This document shows, in pieces, positions 21,696 to 31,963 of a DNA stretch of 64,000 bases. Under the pieces are notes generated by a model. It worked only from the letters and a program-made list of their open reading frames with translations, was not told the origin of the DNA and did no database searches. Made by a program: the position numbers and the translations under genes. This DNA comes from Durusdinium trenchii. Its lineage: Eukaryota; Sar; Dinophyceae; Suessiales; Symbiodiniaceae. Within the stretch, counting starts at the first letter, position 1; the number at the start of each line of letters is the position of its first letter. The stretch lies in assembly GCA_963970005.1 (NCBI GenBank), contig CAXAMN010026362.1:69827-133826 (forward strand), given 5' to 3'.

Positions 21696-22133
21696 ACAAG
21701 AATTTCCGCAATCAGGAACACAACTGTCAAGGGATCGCGAACAATTTGAATATAGTGAAAACGGCTGCGAAAAAGGTCAGAATGTGTAGGACATGAGGAA
21801 AGTGCGGAGCGGCATGCAGAATGATGCTTCAGCGTAGTCTGGTGTGGCAAAACCGTGTAAAGCTGTCATCAGTGAATAGGCGGCAATGTCATGAAAGAAG
21901 AAGGTCTGCTTTTTGTGAGGTGAGTCAAGAAACCACAACGTGGGGTCATGTTGAGTGTGACTTCCTGTATTGAAGCAGAAAACTGGCTGAAAGTGTAAAA
22001 CTCAAAACCGAAAGTCGTAGTGCAAATATTTCGTGGTCGGACGTCTACCACAATGTAGCGGTGAAAATGGACCATACAAAGCAGGAGGATTCCATCACGC
22101 TTTGGTGAGGTGGCCAATTGGTGACCCAACGGA

Positions 22134-23933
22134 TCAAATGAAACTAAGCGGAGGCTTGGAGTCACTCTTCCACGCAATCCCTTCGATGCGGGAATGCTTA
22201 GGATGGACCACCCAACACTTGCCGGGGGTATACTTCACGATGCCTTCACCTCAAAGTAATAAGTCGTTTGCAGCCGACTCGCCTCCATGCGTCACCTTCT
22301 GTCCATGGCCATAAGCCTTAATTGTGAGAATAAGTCCGCTGCGATTTTTGGACATGTTGGAGGCGTTGAAGAGAACTCTAGCGGCCTCGGTGGCATCGTG
22401 CTCCTCGTAATTGCTGAGCTCAAAAGCTTGGCTAAGAAAGCCTACATTGTGCTCGTCGTGCAAAATTGAACGAACAATCTCGCCGGCCTCAAGAATGGAG
22501 ATTATGTTTCCCTCTTCGCTCACATGAGCGGCGAAGATGTGTTTGACCGGTGGGATATTCAATGCTTCCCTTCTCGTGGGTGGAAGTGTCGGTGCGTCCC
22601 CTCTGCTTGCTAATGTTGGGATGGTGAGCATGAGGAAGGTGTGGTGTTCATTGCGGTTGGTGTCATCGTTCCATTTTGTGTGTGTGAGAAGTTGCATGTC
22701 AGTAAAGTGGGTGCTGTTGAGATGAGCTGCAGAAAGCACTTTGGCCACGTAGGAGATCATGGGTTCATTGTATATGTTAAGTGAACGTGCGTGCTGGTTG
22801 ATCCATTGGAAGACTTCCAATTGTGCTGGATCTGTGGGTGGTTGGAATTTTTGTATTGGTAAATTGTGAGGTCGGCGTTGTACTGGAACTTCAGTAGTAT
22901 TGGTTGTTGGTGGTGTGGGTGCTGTAGGTGGTGTGGTGGTTCGCTTGGAGCTAAAGAGTGGGTTGGGTTTGAGTGTGATGTGATGAGACCGCGAAGCTGG
23001 TTCCGCGGTTTGTTGTAATGGTGGTGGTGGCTGGCTGTGACATGTCTTGAGCTGAAGGTGGTTGCTGAGGTGGATGGCTCTGTGAGGGTGTTGGATGTTG
23101 TTGAGAGCTGGAAATGGATTGCGTGGTAGAACGTCTCCTGCGTGGTAGTGGAGAACGAGTGCGTGTTCGGGATCTGGATGTGGCTTGGGATGCCGTACTG
23201 GTTGGGACTGCAGGGAATGCTGAGTAGCGGTGATGCTCTTGTGTGCGTGGGGGTGAGCGTTGTGGGTCACGCCATATGCCTCGTGTGGTGCTGAGTGTGG
23301 GTGCGACAGAGGGCGTCGGTCGGGCTGTGCGTGCGACTGTTGTTGGTGGCGTAGGATTGACGGGTTGTGTAATGGGTGTTGTGGTGGCAGGTGGAATGGT
23401 TTGTTCGGTAGTGGTGGCTTGAGAAGTTTGCTGCAATGAAGTTGCTGGTTGAACTGGTGCCGGAGCTGTTGCTGTGTTTTGTGTATTGTCTGGTACTGCC
23501 AGGGAGGTTGTGTGTGTGTGGGAAGGGTGGCAGGGTTGGAAAGTTGTGGATCCGAGTTGGAAAGCGGGGTTGGGTTCGCTGCTGTCTGAGGAGTGTGTTG
23601 TGGTGGTAATTGTTGTGGTGGCATGTGCTGAACAGGATCCAAGGTGGTGTGCTGTAGTGCGGTAGGTGAAGGTTGTACTGGGTAATGTGGCATTTGTGGT
23701 TGAAAGTGTGGTGTGGGCTGCATGTAGTGAGATTGAGGTGGAAATTGCGTTTGTGGTGGGGATGTTGTAGGGTGTGGGTAGAAATGTGGCGCTGGGTGAT
23801 GTGGTGGAACTGGTGGCAGTGTTGGATAAGGTTGCGGTGGATGTTGTGGTGGGTAAGGAAACCAGTGTGGTTGTGTGGGCTGTGGTTGCTGCGGAATGTG
23901 TGGTGGTAGTGAATACGGCCAAGGATAAGTCAT
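22134..23933 (-). pseudogene. Retroelement ORF1, Pro-rich with conserved C-terminal part
   Basis: From the ATG at 23931-23933 a frame of 560 codons runs to a TGA at 22251-22253. The first 350 or so residues are rich in Pro, Gln, His and Thr (for example QPYPTLPPVPPHHP). The C-termin​al third looks like ordinary folded protein: QWINQHARSLNIYNEP, then KHIFAAHVSEEGNIISILEAG, then GGESAAN. After the TGA the same frame continues as GEGIVKYTPGKCWVVHPKHS to a second TGA at 22134-22136, so the first stop looks like a point mutation. Another frame across 22951-23946 has an Arg-Ser stretch (RSRTRTRSPLPRRRR), hinting at a further frameshift in the middle. The H.S...NI..IL..G pattern faintly recalls ADP-ribosyltransferase-type folds; that is a guess. 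The role is unknown. Confidence 0.6.
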
Positions 23934-24382
23934 GTATGCTCTGCAAATCTTATCAAAACGGTGTATGTAAATATGTAAATCTAGGTAGTCCTTAAACTTG
24001 TAATATAAATACTATACAATACTGTAATGTGGAGGAGTGAGCGACTCGCTGTTGATAATCAAAGTCTGATTGACAAGTTAAATTCGGATTGGAAAATTAA
24101 CCAATTAAAATTTGAAGAGAAGTTAAAATGAAAAGGTATGGTTCCCAGGTGAAACTGATACAGTTAAGACTCTGCAGTATGTTTCAGTAAGGAAAGTCAG
24201 TGAACTCTGCAGTATGATTCACGTGTACAGGGTGAAACGTTGCAAGTTAGCTGATTTCGAGCAGAAAAATTCAGTCAAGTATAGCTTCAGAAAGATTACT
24301 CCTGCGACGAGGAGTGGAAAGGTGCTTGCAATAACGGCGCCCCGAGGGGATCACACAGCTTACCACTGTGGGAAGAAGCTGC

Positions 24383-24727
24383 GGAAACACACTTGAGAAG
24401 GTTGCTCCGTGGAGCGTGTCTTCAGGCTATTCGCGGTGATCATTAGCACTTTACAATTACTGCAAATTAGACCTTGACTAAAAGAAAGTGCTGAGTCGGT
24501 CGACCAGAATGTTTGAATAAATCGTTGAGGATTCAAGTGAAACAATTCGGCAGGTACGTGACTCCAGCGTCCCGGAGTCATTTCACAATCTCAAACCACC
24601 GTCTTCGTTGGGCAGTGGATGGAATGAGATTCACTGCCCCCCTGCTGAGTTGCTGTACAGTGCTTCAGGTCAGCGTGCGTAAGTAGCTAGATTAGTGCCC
24701 TTGGAAACAGGGGTTGACACACACACA
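24383..24727 (-). repeat. 5' terminal direct repeat of retroelement
   Basis: The longer of the two terminal copies (345 bp against 264 bp). Its central 138 bp (24501-24638) is absent from the 3' copy. The outer edge runs into a short CA repeat, so I could not define a target-site duplication. Confidence 0.9.
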
Positions 24728-25836
24728 CACATGACACCGTGGCACTTTGCACGGTGTCGCCGTCCAGGTACCGGCGCATCCACCGGAAGTCCGAGTTGAG
24801 GGACCGGGAGGCACCGGAGGGATCGCTGGTGACTCGCCGGTCACTCCGTGAGAGAATGGGACAGAGCACCACTGGGACAGTTGGATTGCAGCTGGAATCT
24901 GGGGTCAAGATGAGGTAGCAAGTTTTTGGGGTCAGAGCTGGAGTGGTCGGTTTGGTGAATTTGGTTCAGGGGTCGCGGGAGGTAGCCAAGCTTCACCTAG
25001 AAACCTTTGGTGGATACATTTCACGAAGACGCATGTTTGGATCTGTTCAGCATTTCTTTCAGTGTTTCTTTCGTTGTAGGTGGCGGATCTTGGTAGACTC
25101 CAGGAAGTTGCGTCTCTTGAGGACTGTTCAAGAATTTGATATCACCGTGAGCAAGACCGCTGAGACCCCCAGCGGCCGTGACAAGCGTCATGGGTTTTGT
25201 CTGAGGAGACCCCATCCTACTTCGACAGGTCTTCGGGCGTCGTTCGACTCTTGCAGTGGCCTGAGCCGATTGGTGTGGTTCCTCTGGCCAGGCCATGCTG
25301 CAGCGATTGGAGGTGGAGAACCCTGAGCTCGCGAAGCAACTGAGACAGGAGCCGATTCGGAGCCGACCGACCTGGCCATGTGATTCTAGTCGCAGGGGCG
25401 CTTGTTCTGTGGGCGGCTAGTTGGGGTTGCCCCAAGAGTAACCCTAGGCCCTATTTCCTCTACAGTTTCAAGTTGAGACATACCGATAGCCAAATAGTGA
25501 AAGAGGATCTACTTGAAAGTACAGCCTGAGGTGGGTCGGTTAGTCATTAAAGAATATTCATTGCTGCAGTCGGATTGGGTTTCATGAGCTGCTTGGTCGT
25601 ATCCTAAAGCCCATCAAGGTTCACAACGAACGTCAGGTATTTGAGAGCCCCAGTGAACTCAGTTGCAGCCAGTTTCAGACGAAACGTCCAGGGTTCCTTT
25701 TTTCGGCTTTGCCGGGTCCGTTGGTCCGTTTGCTTGGTCGAATCCATAGACGAATCCATAGGCAATCGCAGGCGATCGCCTCAACCCGATCCTCAACCCC
25801 TTCGGGTCCATGCTTCTTGCGCCCAACGAGCCACTC
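24728..25836. other. No firm gene; one weak exon
   Basis: On the plus strand a segment at about 25291-25344 after CTGGCCAG reads AMLQRLEVENPELAKQLRQ, a possible coiled-coil exon. No partner exon is seen, so it is not listed on its own. Confidence 0.35.
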
Positions 25837-25950
25837 TAGTAGTAACAAGAAGCTAGTAGTAACAAGAAGCTACTAGAAACAAGTGCATCGCTAGTAGTAA
25901 CAAGTGCCTTACTAGTAGTAACAAGAAGCTAGTAGTAACAAGTGTCTAGT
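25837..25950 (+). repeat. Modular repeat array, TAGTAGTAACAAG type
   Basis: First copy after the retroelement. The separators here are mostly CTAGTAGTAACAAG, with GAAGCTAGTAG repeated three times. Confidence 0.85.
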
Positions 25951-26015
25951 GTCAAAGAAAAGGGGGAACCCCCACAACCCCCTGTTACTTGCTCACTTCC
26001 TCGCTCGCCATGCAG

Positions 26016-26071
26016 CAGGACTACGAGAAGAAGCACGCCGAGCGGCGGCTCCTGCGTGCGAGGAATGCCAG
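26016..26071 (+). CDS. UTP14-like exon 1 of those seen
   Basis: It encodes QDYEKKHAERRLLRARNA plus two bases of Arg, with a GC donor at 26072. The split codon is completed by the G at 26214. Confidence 0.5.
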
Positions 26072-29000
26072 GCGGGGGGTGGTCAGATTAGACGAACAAG
26101 GTCTTTAGCGATGCCAGGAGCCCCGTTCGTAGCGTTTCTCCCTGGCTTGGCACAGTCTGGTCTCACCTGTTTCGTGACGTTTTCGCTTCGAGACCGCACC
26201 GTGCGCGAAACAGGAAGAAGTGGACGCAGACCATGCAGCGCTTTGCCAAGGGCGACCGGAACGCACAGCAGGAGATCTCAAAGCAGGAGCGACGTCTGGA
26301 AGTGACACTGAAGGACATTGAACATGAAAACAAGCTGATTTGACCGAAGAAGTTGCGAACAACGTTTGGACAGAGCAGAGCAGAGCAGGTGAGCCTCTGT
26401 CTCAGCGGTCTAACAGCGGTCTCGTGCGGTGGGTCGACGTCGCATTCCGCCGTCCTCCAGGCTCAAAAGGCTCACGACGAGGAGCAAGCCTTGCGGCGCG
26501 CCATCCAGGGCAAGGCGAGTTGACGGCGTCGACGTCGTTGGTGGTTGATATCGACATCACGGGAGATTCATATGTATTTTATCTTCCTGATGTGTGGACT
26601 TGCACAGCATAGGGTTGAAGCCTGTAATTAAGAAAGTGGTCTGCGATTAAGCCTTTTTTTAATGCTACATCTGACTGATCATCTCCCAAAATTGAGGATC
26701 CTGGTTTTTGAAAGACAATTAGAAAAGACCGTTGGAAAAAGGAAATCCAGGGGACGTCCCACGCGCAAAAACCTTATTTCGCGGCCTCACAGGTTGTTTT
26801 CAGGCAAGGTTTTTACCCTGCTCCAATCCCCAACTTCACACATGGGCCTTGGGACACCCAAACAGTTGTTTGTGCTCTTGAACTATTAGTTCAGGTTTGT
26901 ACTGAAAAGGTGGTTTTTGCATAGATAGATAGATATATATATTACACATCTCCATCATTTCACTGTCCCAATCCTGGCCTGCATGTGAATGCAACCCCTG
27001 AAAAAAGGACTCTGTCACTTCTTTGCCTTTTTGGCAAATGCGGCGGTGATTGAGCCGCTCTGAGACCTCTTGGAGGTACTCACTTTGGCCTTGGGCTTTG
27101 CTTTCGCCTTGGTTTTGGCCTTCGCTTTCCCCTCAGCTTTGGTTCGTGCCCTCTTTTGCAATGGCTCAGGCACCTCTGATGAGCTGCTGCTGCTGTCACT
27201 TGAGCTGCTCTCCTCATTCTCCTGAAGTCAGGATAAAATGTTAAAAAATGTGAAGTTGATGATTCCATGGATGAGGCTTCTAGTTACTACTAACGATGGA
27301 GTTATTGCAAGAACACATTTTACCTCAAGTAAGAATGTTTGTGTACTAGGGGGTCTTGCAGGCCCATTGATAATCTGAAGATATAGAAGACCATAGGGGG
27401 TCTCACACTCGGAACCACTTCTTGTTGTTCTTTGCATCGCGGACCTCTAACATCACCTCTACTTTGTTTACATTGGTTTTCACTCTGGACCCTCACCACA
27501 GACCGTAGTTCAACTGGTTCAATGGCTTACCACCACACTTCTCCATCCACCCACCCATCACATCTCCTGTCAAAACATCATCTCCCATCTGTTTGACTGT
27601 ATACGTATCTCTATATACTATATACACATATTAATCTTCTTCAGCAACATCAAAGAAACACACACAATATGACTCGCAACTTGCTATGCAACATGTCCAC
27701 ATGGCCAATGAGAACCGGACAAAAAAAAACATTCATATATTGGCCCGCTTGCAACTTGCAAGTTGATGAACAATCAAAAGTGTTTTCTTGCAAAGTTGTT
27801 TTAGATTTAGTAGACCTTGCTTCGTGCTTCCTGCTTCCTTGACCTTTCTATCACTCCTTGAACCTGAACATCCCTCCACTCGAAGCAGCCTTTTTCAGCT
27901 TCGAGGATGCCAAGGACTCGGACTCGGAGGCCATCGATCTCAGCGACGAGGACCGCGGCGTTCGGACTCGGAGGCGATCGACGCGGAAAGGGAGAGTTGC
28001 TGTCGAAGCGAGGCTCGTGTGCGGTTGAGAAGGAAGATGGAGAGTTAGTTGTTGAACTGAAGATCGAGGTTTGTTAAATGACATGAAGAGGTTTTAAGGA
28101 AGTGGACGATCAGGCCGTTTGGTTAGTGTTTGTTGCTGTGAAGATGTGTTGTTTGATCTTGTTTGTATTGTTCTGGATTTGGAGTGGCTGGTAGTAGTTT
28201 CTCCAGCTTCTCCGGATGTTGCACATGTTTCGTTCACTGGCCAGTCTGGACGAACATCGCCGCGGGAGATCTTGCTGCCGGCGAGCGTGCTTGCTCAGGA
28301 GGAGGATGAGACGCAGACCGCGGCCCAGAACACCGCGAAGAAGGTGGGGTGTTTAGCTTGCAAAACCGGACTGCGGCAGAGATTGCGGGCTTCCTCCAAA
28401 CTCACGTTTGAGCTACAGTACATATTTTTGCAGCGGTCTTTGCGGTAATGAGTCAGCAGTGTTGACTAGATAATTGCGAGATGGATGCGGGAGATGCAAC
28501 TCATTGCTGATACAACTGAAGGACTGGCTTGAGGGCATTCTCCCGCTAGTTCACACCCTAGACATCGATTGAGTCGCCTACAAGACAAACCCAAACCAGT
28601 GAAATCACCCACAAGAGATGCCCAAGTAGGTCAACCATTGAAACATGTCCTGGGAAAGCACGAAACACCACGAAACTCTTTAGTTGTGATCCAATGCGAT
28701 CCTGATTTCTTGTGCCCAAGAAGACCAACTGTTCTTTGGCCCAAAGCCGAAACCAAAGCACTGGCTCCAGGGCTCGTGTTGCTCGCTCGCTGGAGCGGCA
28801 TGCCGATCTGCCGATAGGCCCATAGGGTTGCCCTATCCAACCTACTAGCGATGGCCTCCACCCTAGTAGCGTCCGATCGCTCCGTTCGTAGCGATGGCCT
28901 CCACCCTACTGTAGTAGGTAGAAGCCAACTCTTTCTCCCGAAGCTCTTCACGACGCATCCTTCGCCACCGAGTCCACGCTCCAGGCGAAGCGGCTCACCC

Positions 29001-30355
29001 TGAAGGAGATCAGGCCGAGCACGGCGGACCGGCACGGACCGGCACGGCGGAGAGCCCAGGTGGGCCCACCGGAAATTGGGGGCAAGATGTGCAAAGCACC
29101 TAGCTTGGGTTTTGCGCTCAATTCCACTGTATGTAGCCACAGAAGCCCTCAAGTGGAAGTGACATAGGTGACAATCCAAGCATAATAAGGTCCGTCAGTT
29201 TCTTCTTTCTTTGGAACCAATACGAGGGATCACCGGGATCACGCAAACCCATCCCAGCAGCCTCTTGGAACCTAACCACGATGCCCATCCACGCTTTTCC
29301 GAACCGATTCTTCTGAGGAGACGCTTCTAGGTTGGAGGCCATCGCTACTAGGGTGGAAGCCATTCCAATGGCATTTTCTTTACTACTAGGAACAAGAAGC
29401 TAGTAACAAGTGCATCGCTTCTAGTAACAAGTGCCTTACTAGTAGTAACAAGGACGCTACGAACGGGGCTCCTGGCCTTACTACGAACCGTTCGCGATCG
29501 GACGCCCTCGGGCGATCGGATTGGGCCGAAGGGACCTGGATGCGGATGGGGAGCTGCCGAAGACGGGCCTCTTGGGGATGAAGTTCATGCAGGAGGTGCC
29601 GCGGGGAGCTGCGGAATACAGCGGAAGTGCGTCGGAAGACGCTGGAGGACACAGCTCAACAGTGATGGGTGGTTTCCAGTGTTAAGCCACATAGACCATA
29701 GAGCCACAGAGCACTCCCTAGCCTATCCTCGAATTCCTCCTCTTGAAGCATGTTGATGGTACAAGTTTTCGGATGGAATCCAGCAGTAGCAGCTGTGGCA
29801 CTCTCGTATGCACCGGCAGTATTGTCACTACCGGTCACCCTCCTACCTACTAGTACAGGTATCTTCTTGTATTTTCCTTATTGTCACCACTTATTCGCAA
29901 AAAGAGCTAAGGCAAGGCACTTATAAAGACCAGTTACAGCGTCTTTCCTAAGAGTCTTTTCTTGTTGATCATTTTGTTGATCAGTTCCCCTGGTGTGAGG
30001 CCAGGAGCCCCTGGTAGCGTCCGATCGCTCCGAGTAGCGATGAGGCCATCAAGCAAAAGCGCGAAGATGCAAAGAAGGAAGCCATGAACGTCCTCCAGGA
30101 GTCACGTCGCAAACCCCCCCGTCCGCCGCGCTAGGTGTCTCGCCTCGCATCGGATGTCCAGAATTCGCTGCGTTTTGAACGCGACTGTTTGGGTGGTGAA
30201 ATGTCAAGCTCCGGGACTGGTGATCGTCCGACTAGAGTGACATCTCCGGTAAGATCCATGGGATTGTTTTCAGCGATTTTGCCGACCCGCAGCAATGGCA
30301 TGATTCACTCCCCGGCGCCCCTACATCTGAGCCAGATCAGGAACTGAGTATCCAG
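26016..30355 (+). CDS. Probable UTP14-like nucleolar protein, multi-exon
   Basis: Candidate exons are 26016-26071, 26214 to about 26340, 26461-26514, perhaps 27905-27955, 28245-28343, about 28940-29013, 29532-29595, 30045 to about 30100, and perhaps 30274-30355. The best joins are 26071/26214 (LLRARNAR then KKWTQTMQRFAKGD) and 29013/29532/30045 (LTLKEIR, DLDADGELPKTG, LLGMKFMQE, AIKQKREDAKKEA), all in phase. A charged R..N..KW helix followed later by a LL..KFM..A..K...A..EA helix is the order known from UTP14, a subunit of the U3 snoRNP (small-subunit processome) that activates the helicase Dhr1. I did not find its C-terminal GWGSW-type motif. It could be another coiled-coil protein, and the middle exons may belong elsewhere. 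Confidence 0.5.
26214..26340 (+). CDS. UTP14-like exon 2 of those seen
   Basis: The acceptor is AAACAG. It reads KKWTQTMQRFAKGDRNAQQE and continues as charged helix to a TGA at 26341-26343. The donor must lie before that; candidates are a GT near 26301 and a GC near 26334. Confidence 0.5.
26461..26514 (+). CDS. Coiled-coil exon, probably same gene
   Basis: The acceptor is CTCCAG and a GC donor is at 26515. It encodes AQKAHDEEQALRRAIQGK with both ends on codon boundaries. Confidence 0.5.
27015..27221 (-). CDS. Terminal exon of a Lys/Ala-rich nuclear-type protein
   Basis: On the minus strand, acceptor CTTCAG is followed by 68 codons and a TGA. The start is acidic and serine-rich (ENEESSSSDSSSSSSEVPEP), then RARTK, then AK/KAK repeats, then QSGSITAAFAKKAKK at the C-terminus. 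The basic tail suggests a nuclear protein. The QxxSITxxF end loosely recalls a PCNA-interacting box, but it lacks the usual double aromatic. A preceding minus-strand exon may lie near 27425-27455 (DAKNNKKWFR). The exon sits on the opposite strand between two exons of the UTP14-like gene. Confidence 0.6.
   Translation of the reverse strand, partial: ENEESSSSDSSSSSSEVPEPLQKRARTKAEGKAKAKTKAKAKPKAKVSTSKRSQSGSITAAFAKKAKK
27905..27955 (+). CDS. Candidate acidic exon
   Basis: After TTCGAG the frame reads DAKDSDSEAIDLSDED. Acidic tracts of this kind are common in nucleolar proteins. The 3' edge is uncertain, and the opposite strand is also open here. Confidence 0.35.
28245..28343 (+). CDS. Candidate exon, 33 codons
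   Basis: The acceptor is GGCCAG and the donor GT is at 28344. It encodes SGRTSPREILLPASVLAQEE and then DETQTAAQNTAKK, starting and ending on codon boundaries. Codon use is GC-rich, like the other exons here. Confidence 0.5.
28845..28918 (-). repeat. Modular repeat array about 22 nt before an exon
   Basis: Two GCGATGGCCTCCACCCTA modules flank one CGTCCGATCGCTCCGTTCG module. Confidence 0.75.
28940..29013 (+). CDS. UTP14-like exon (LTLKEIR)
   Basis: It reads EALHDASFATESTLQAKR, then LTLKEI and two bases of Arg. The GC donor is at 29014. The 5' edge is unclear because the nearest AG lies inside the first codons. Confidence 0.5.
29330..29490 (+). repeat. Modular repeat array, three module types
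   Basis: GGTTGGAGGCCATCGC modules, then TAGTAACAAGTGC modules, then a CTACGAACGGGGCTCCTGG module, all in forward orientation. Confidence 0.8.
29532..29595 (+). CDS. UTP14-like exon (LLGMKFMQE)
   Basis: It begins by completing the Arg codon from 29013 and ends at GAG with a GT donor at 29596. It encodes DLDADGELPKTGLLGMKFMQ and Glu. Confidence 0.6.
29997..30042 (-). repeat. Modular repeat copy overlapping a 3' splice site
   Basis: Its last module, CGAGTAGCGATGAG, supplies the acceptor AG of the next exon at 30045. Confidence 0.75.
30045..30100 (+). CDS. UTP14-like exon (AIKQKREDAKKEA)
   Basis: It starts on a codon boundary and continues the KFMQE helix as AIKQKREDAKKEAMNVLQ. The 3' edge is uncertain: GA at 30101, or GT further on. 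Confidence 0.55.
30274..30355 (+). CDS. Candidate exon (DFADPQQWHDSLPG)
   Basis: The acceptor is GTTTTCAG and the donor GT is at 30356. Good codon use and clear splice signals. It requires two bases from an upstream exon that I could not pin down. Confidence 0.5.
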
Positions 30356-31960
30356 GTCAGCTCTTCTCACTCTATGGACTACAACTGGATTTTGTTCCTT
30401 TCAAGACATTAATTTGGCCATATCTTTCTTTTTTGATTGTTACACTTAATGATCTAAATGTGACACATCTTCTTGTGTTCACCTTGATTGTATGTGGGCA
30501 CTTGTATTAGACCAAGGGGGTCCCTTTTGGTGTACCAGTGTGCCGCCTGCAACACTGAGACCAAGAGGACTACCGACACATCGAAGGTTCCGGATGTTGG
30601 GCACTCCATTCTGTTTGGGACCTTGGCCAACACCGATCGTGATCGTGCACCTGATCGCCTCAGCCCGTTCTGTCGAGAAGACGGACGAAAGAAAGGTCAC
30701 CACAGAGGTCACCTGGGGCCAGGACAACTGTCGGACAACTTTTTGTTCTTTTGGTTTCCACAGAGAAGGGCGATTTTCAGGTTCATCTGATTTCAAAGAC
30801 CAGATGCTCCGTTCGTAGCGTCCTTGCTCCTATAGTAGTAAGGCCAGGAGCCCCTAGTAGCTTAGCATGTGTTCATCTCAGCGATGGCTCGGCCATTCGG
30901 TGGCGGTGGGTGGCTCTTCGCACTGTGGCCGCTCACGGTCACCGCCCACGTGGGAGAGACCTTGGCCACGTCGCCCTGTGCGAGACTGCGGCAACAGCCG
31001 CTTGACCCAAGATGGTCACGGCTCGTTGGAACGAGGATGGGATGGGTTGGTCGGCCTTTTTTGCCTTCTTGATGCGCAAGACTGCGAGCATTCCAAGGTG
31101 TCAGATAATGTCAGATAGTTTGACATGTTTCATTGCTTTCCGGCAGGTGTTCACCGATTCCCGTATCGCATTTTGAGTAACGACATAGTCTGTGTGATAC
31201 GACTATAGTCAGCAACTATATATAGACTAGTCTGTTCATTTCTGTTTCGTTTGAATCTGCCGTGTGGCCTTCGAAAAGCGGTCGCAGTACGGGTCAAGGG
31301 TCACGGTCGTCCGACCAGCGGCCCCGAGTGACCGACCATGACCGCCCCGTCCGACGTCCTGTCGGTGAGGTTGGGGGATGACGTCCTCCACTCCTTGCTG
31401 AGTGTCTTGGACGAAGGGTGAAGAGAGTCTCCCGGGTTGACGCGAGAAATCGGCCAGGTCCACAAGATCCTTGGCCGATTTGGGGTGCAAAATTGACCTT
31501 AGCCTTACCCATACTGCGTGATGCGCGGCTCTCTGACCCATGACTTTGACGCCACTTATTCTTCTGATTCGTTAGAAACTAGAGTTGAGGACGTTTCGAA
31601 TCGATCCGATCGAAGAGACGCACCAAAAACGGATCTCATGAGATCGAGATTTCACATCTCTCAGAAGCCTGCTGCCTTCGAGCCTTCGATTTGTGTCTCC
31701 AAGGCTTGGATTTGCCCAGCTTCGATCTACCGAGCCTCTCAGTGGCCTGGACAGCATCGTTTGACGGTCTTGGCCTGGACTGAGCCGTTGGCTCACACCA
31801 CATGAAGTCGTGATGACGTGATGACGTCGGATGTCTCCACCAACCTCAGAGCGATGGCCACCGTGCGTAGCTTCTTGTTCCTAGTGGCCTCCAACCGACG
31901 TGAAGGTGGATGAACTCGGTGAGTCTCTCATCCAAGGTGAGTCTCCTGGGTCTCTTGTCC
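30356..31960. other. No firm gene
   Basis: A plus-strand segment near 30881-31000 (ATG, then ARPFGGGGWLFALWPLT) could be a hydrophobic exon, and the minus strand near 31290-31510 is open and GC-rich. Neither has consistent splice partners. A modular repeat copy lies at 30806-30868 and a worn one at about 31858-31905. Confidence 0.35.
30806..30868 (-). repeat. Modular repeat copy
   Basis: Begins with the CGTTCGTAG separator and then has ordinary CTAGTAG modules. Confidence 0.75.
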
Positions 31961-31963
31961 AAG

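Larger units (their letters stand above)
14262..24727 (-). mobile_element. Retroelement with GIY-YIG and RT, LTR-like ends
   Basis: Direct repeats at 14262-14525 and 24383-24727 bound about 10.5 kb. In element orientation (minus strand) the order is 5' repeat, ORF1 (23933-22251), a spacer of about 5 kb rich in tandem repeats, a GIY-YIG-like domain (about 17130-16800), reverse transcriptase to a stop at 14586, and 3' repeat. The stop lies only 60 nt from the 3' repeat, as expected for a compact element end. The RT is of the YVDN type that I recall as abundant in dinoflagellate gene models. Penelope-like elements also join GIY-YIG to RT and can have LTR-like ends, and a permuted N-terminal GIY-YIG is known in some. 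No gag, protease, integrase or RNase H was recognised. The spacer could be part of the element or a nested insertion. Confidence 0.8.
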
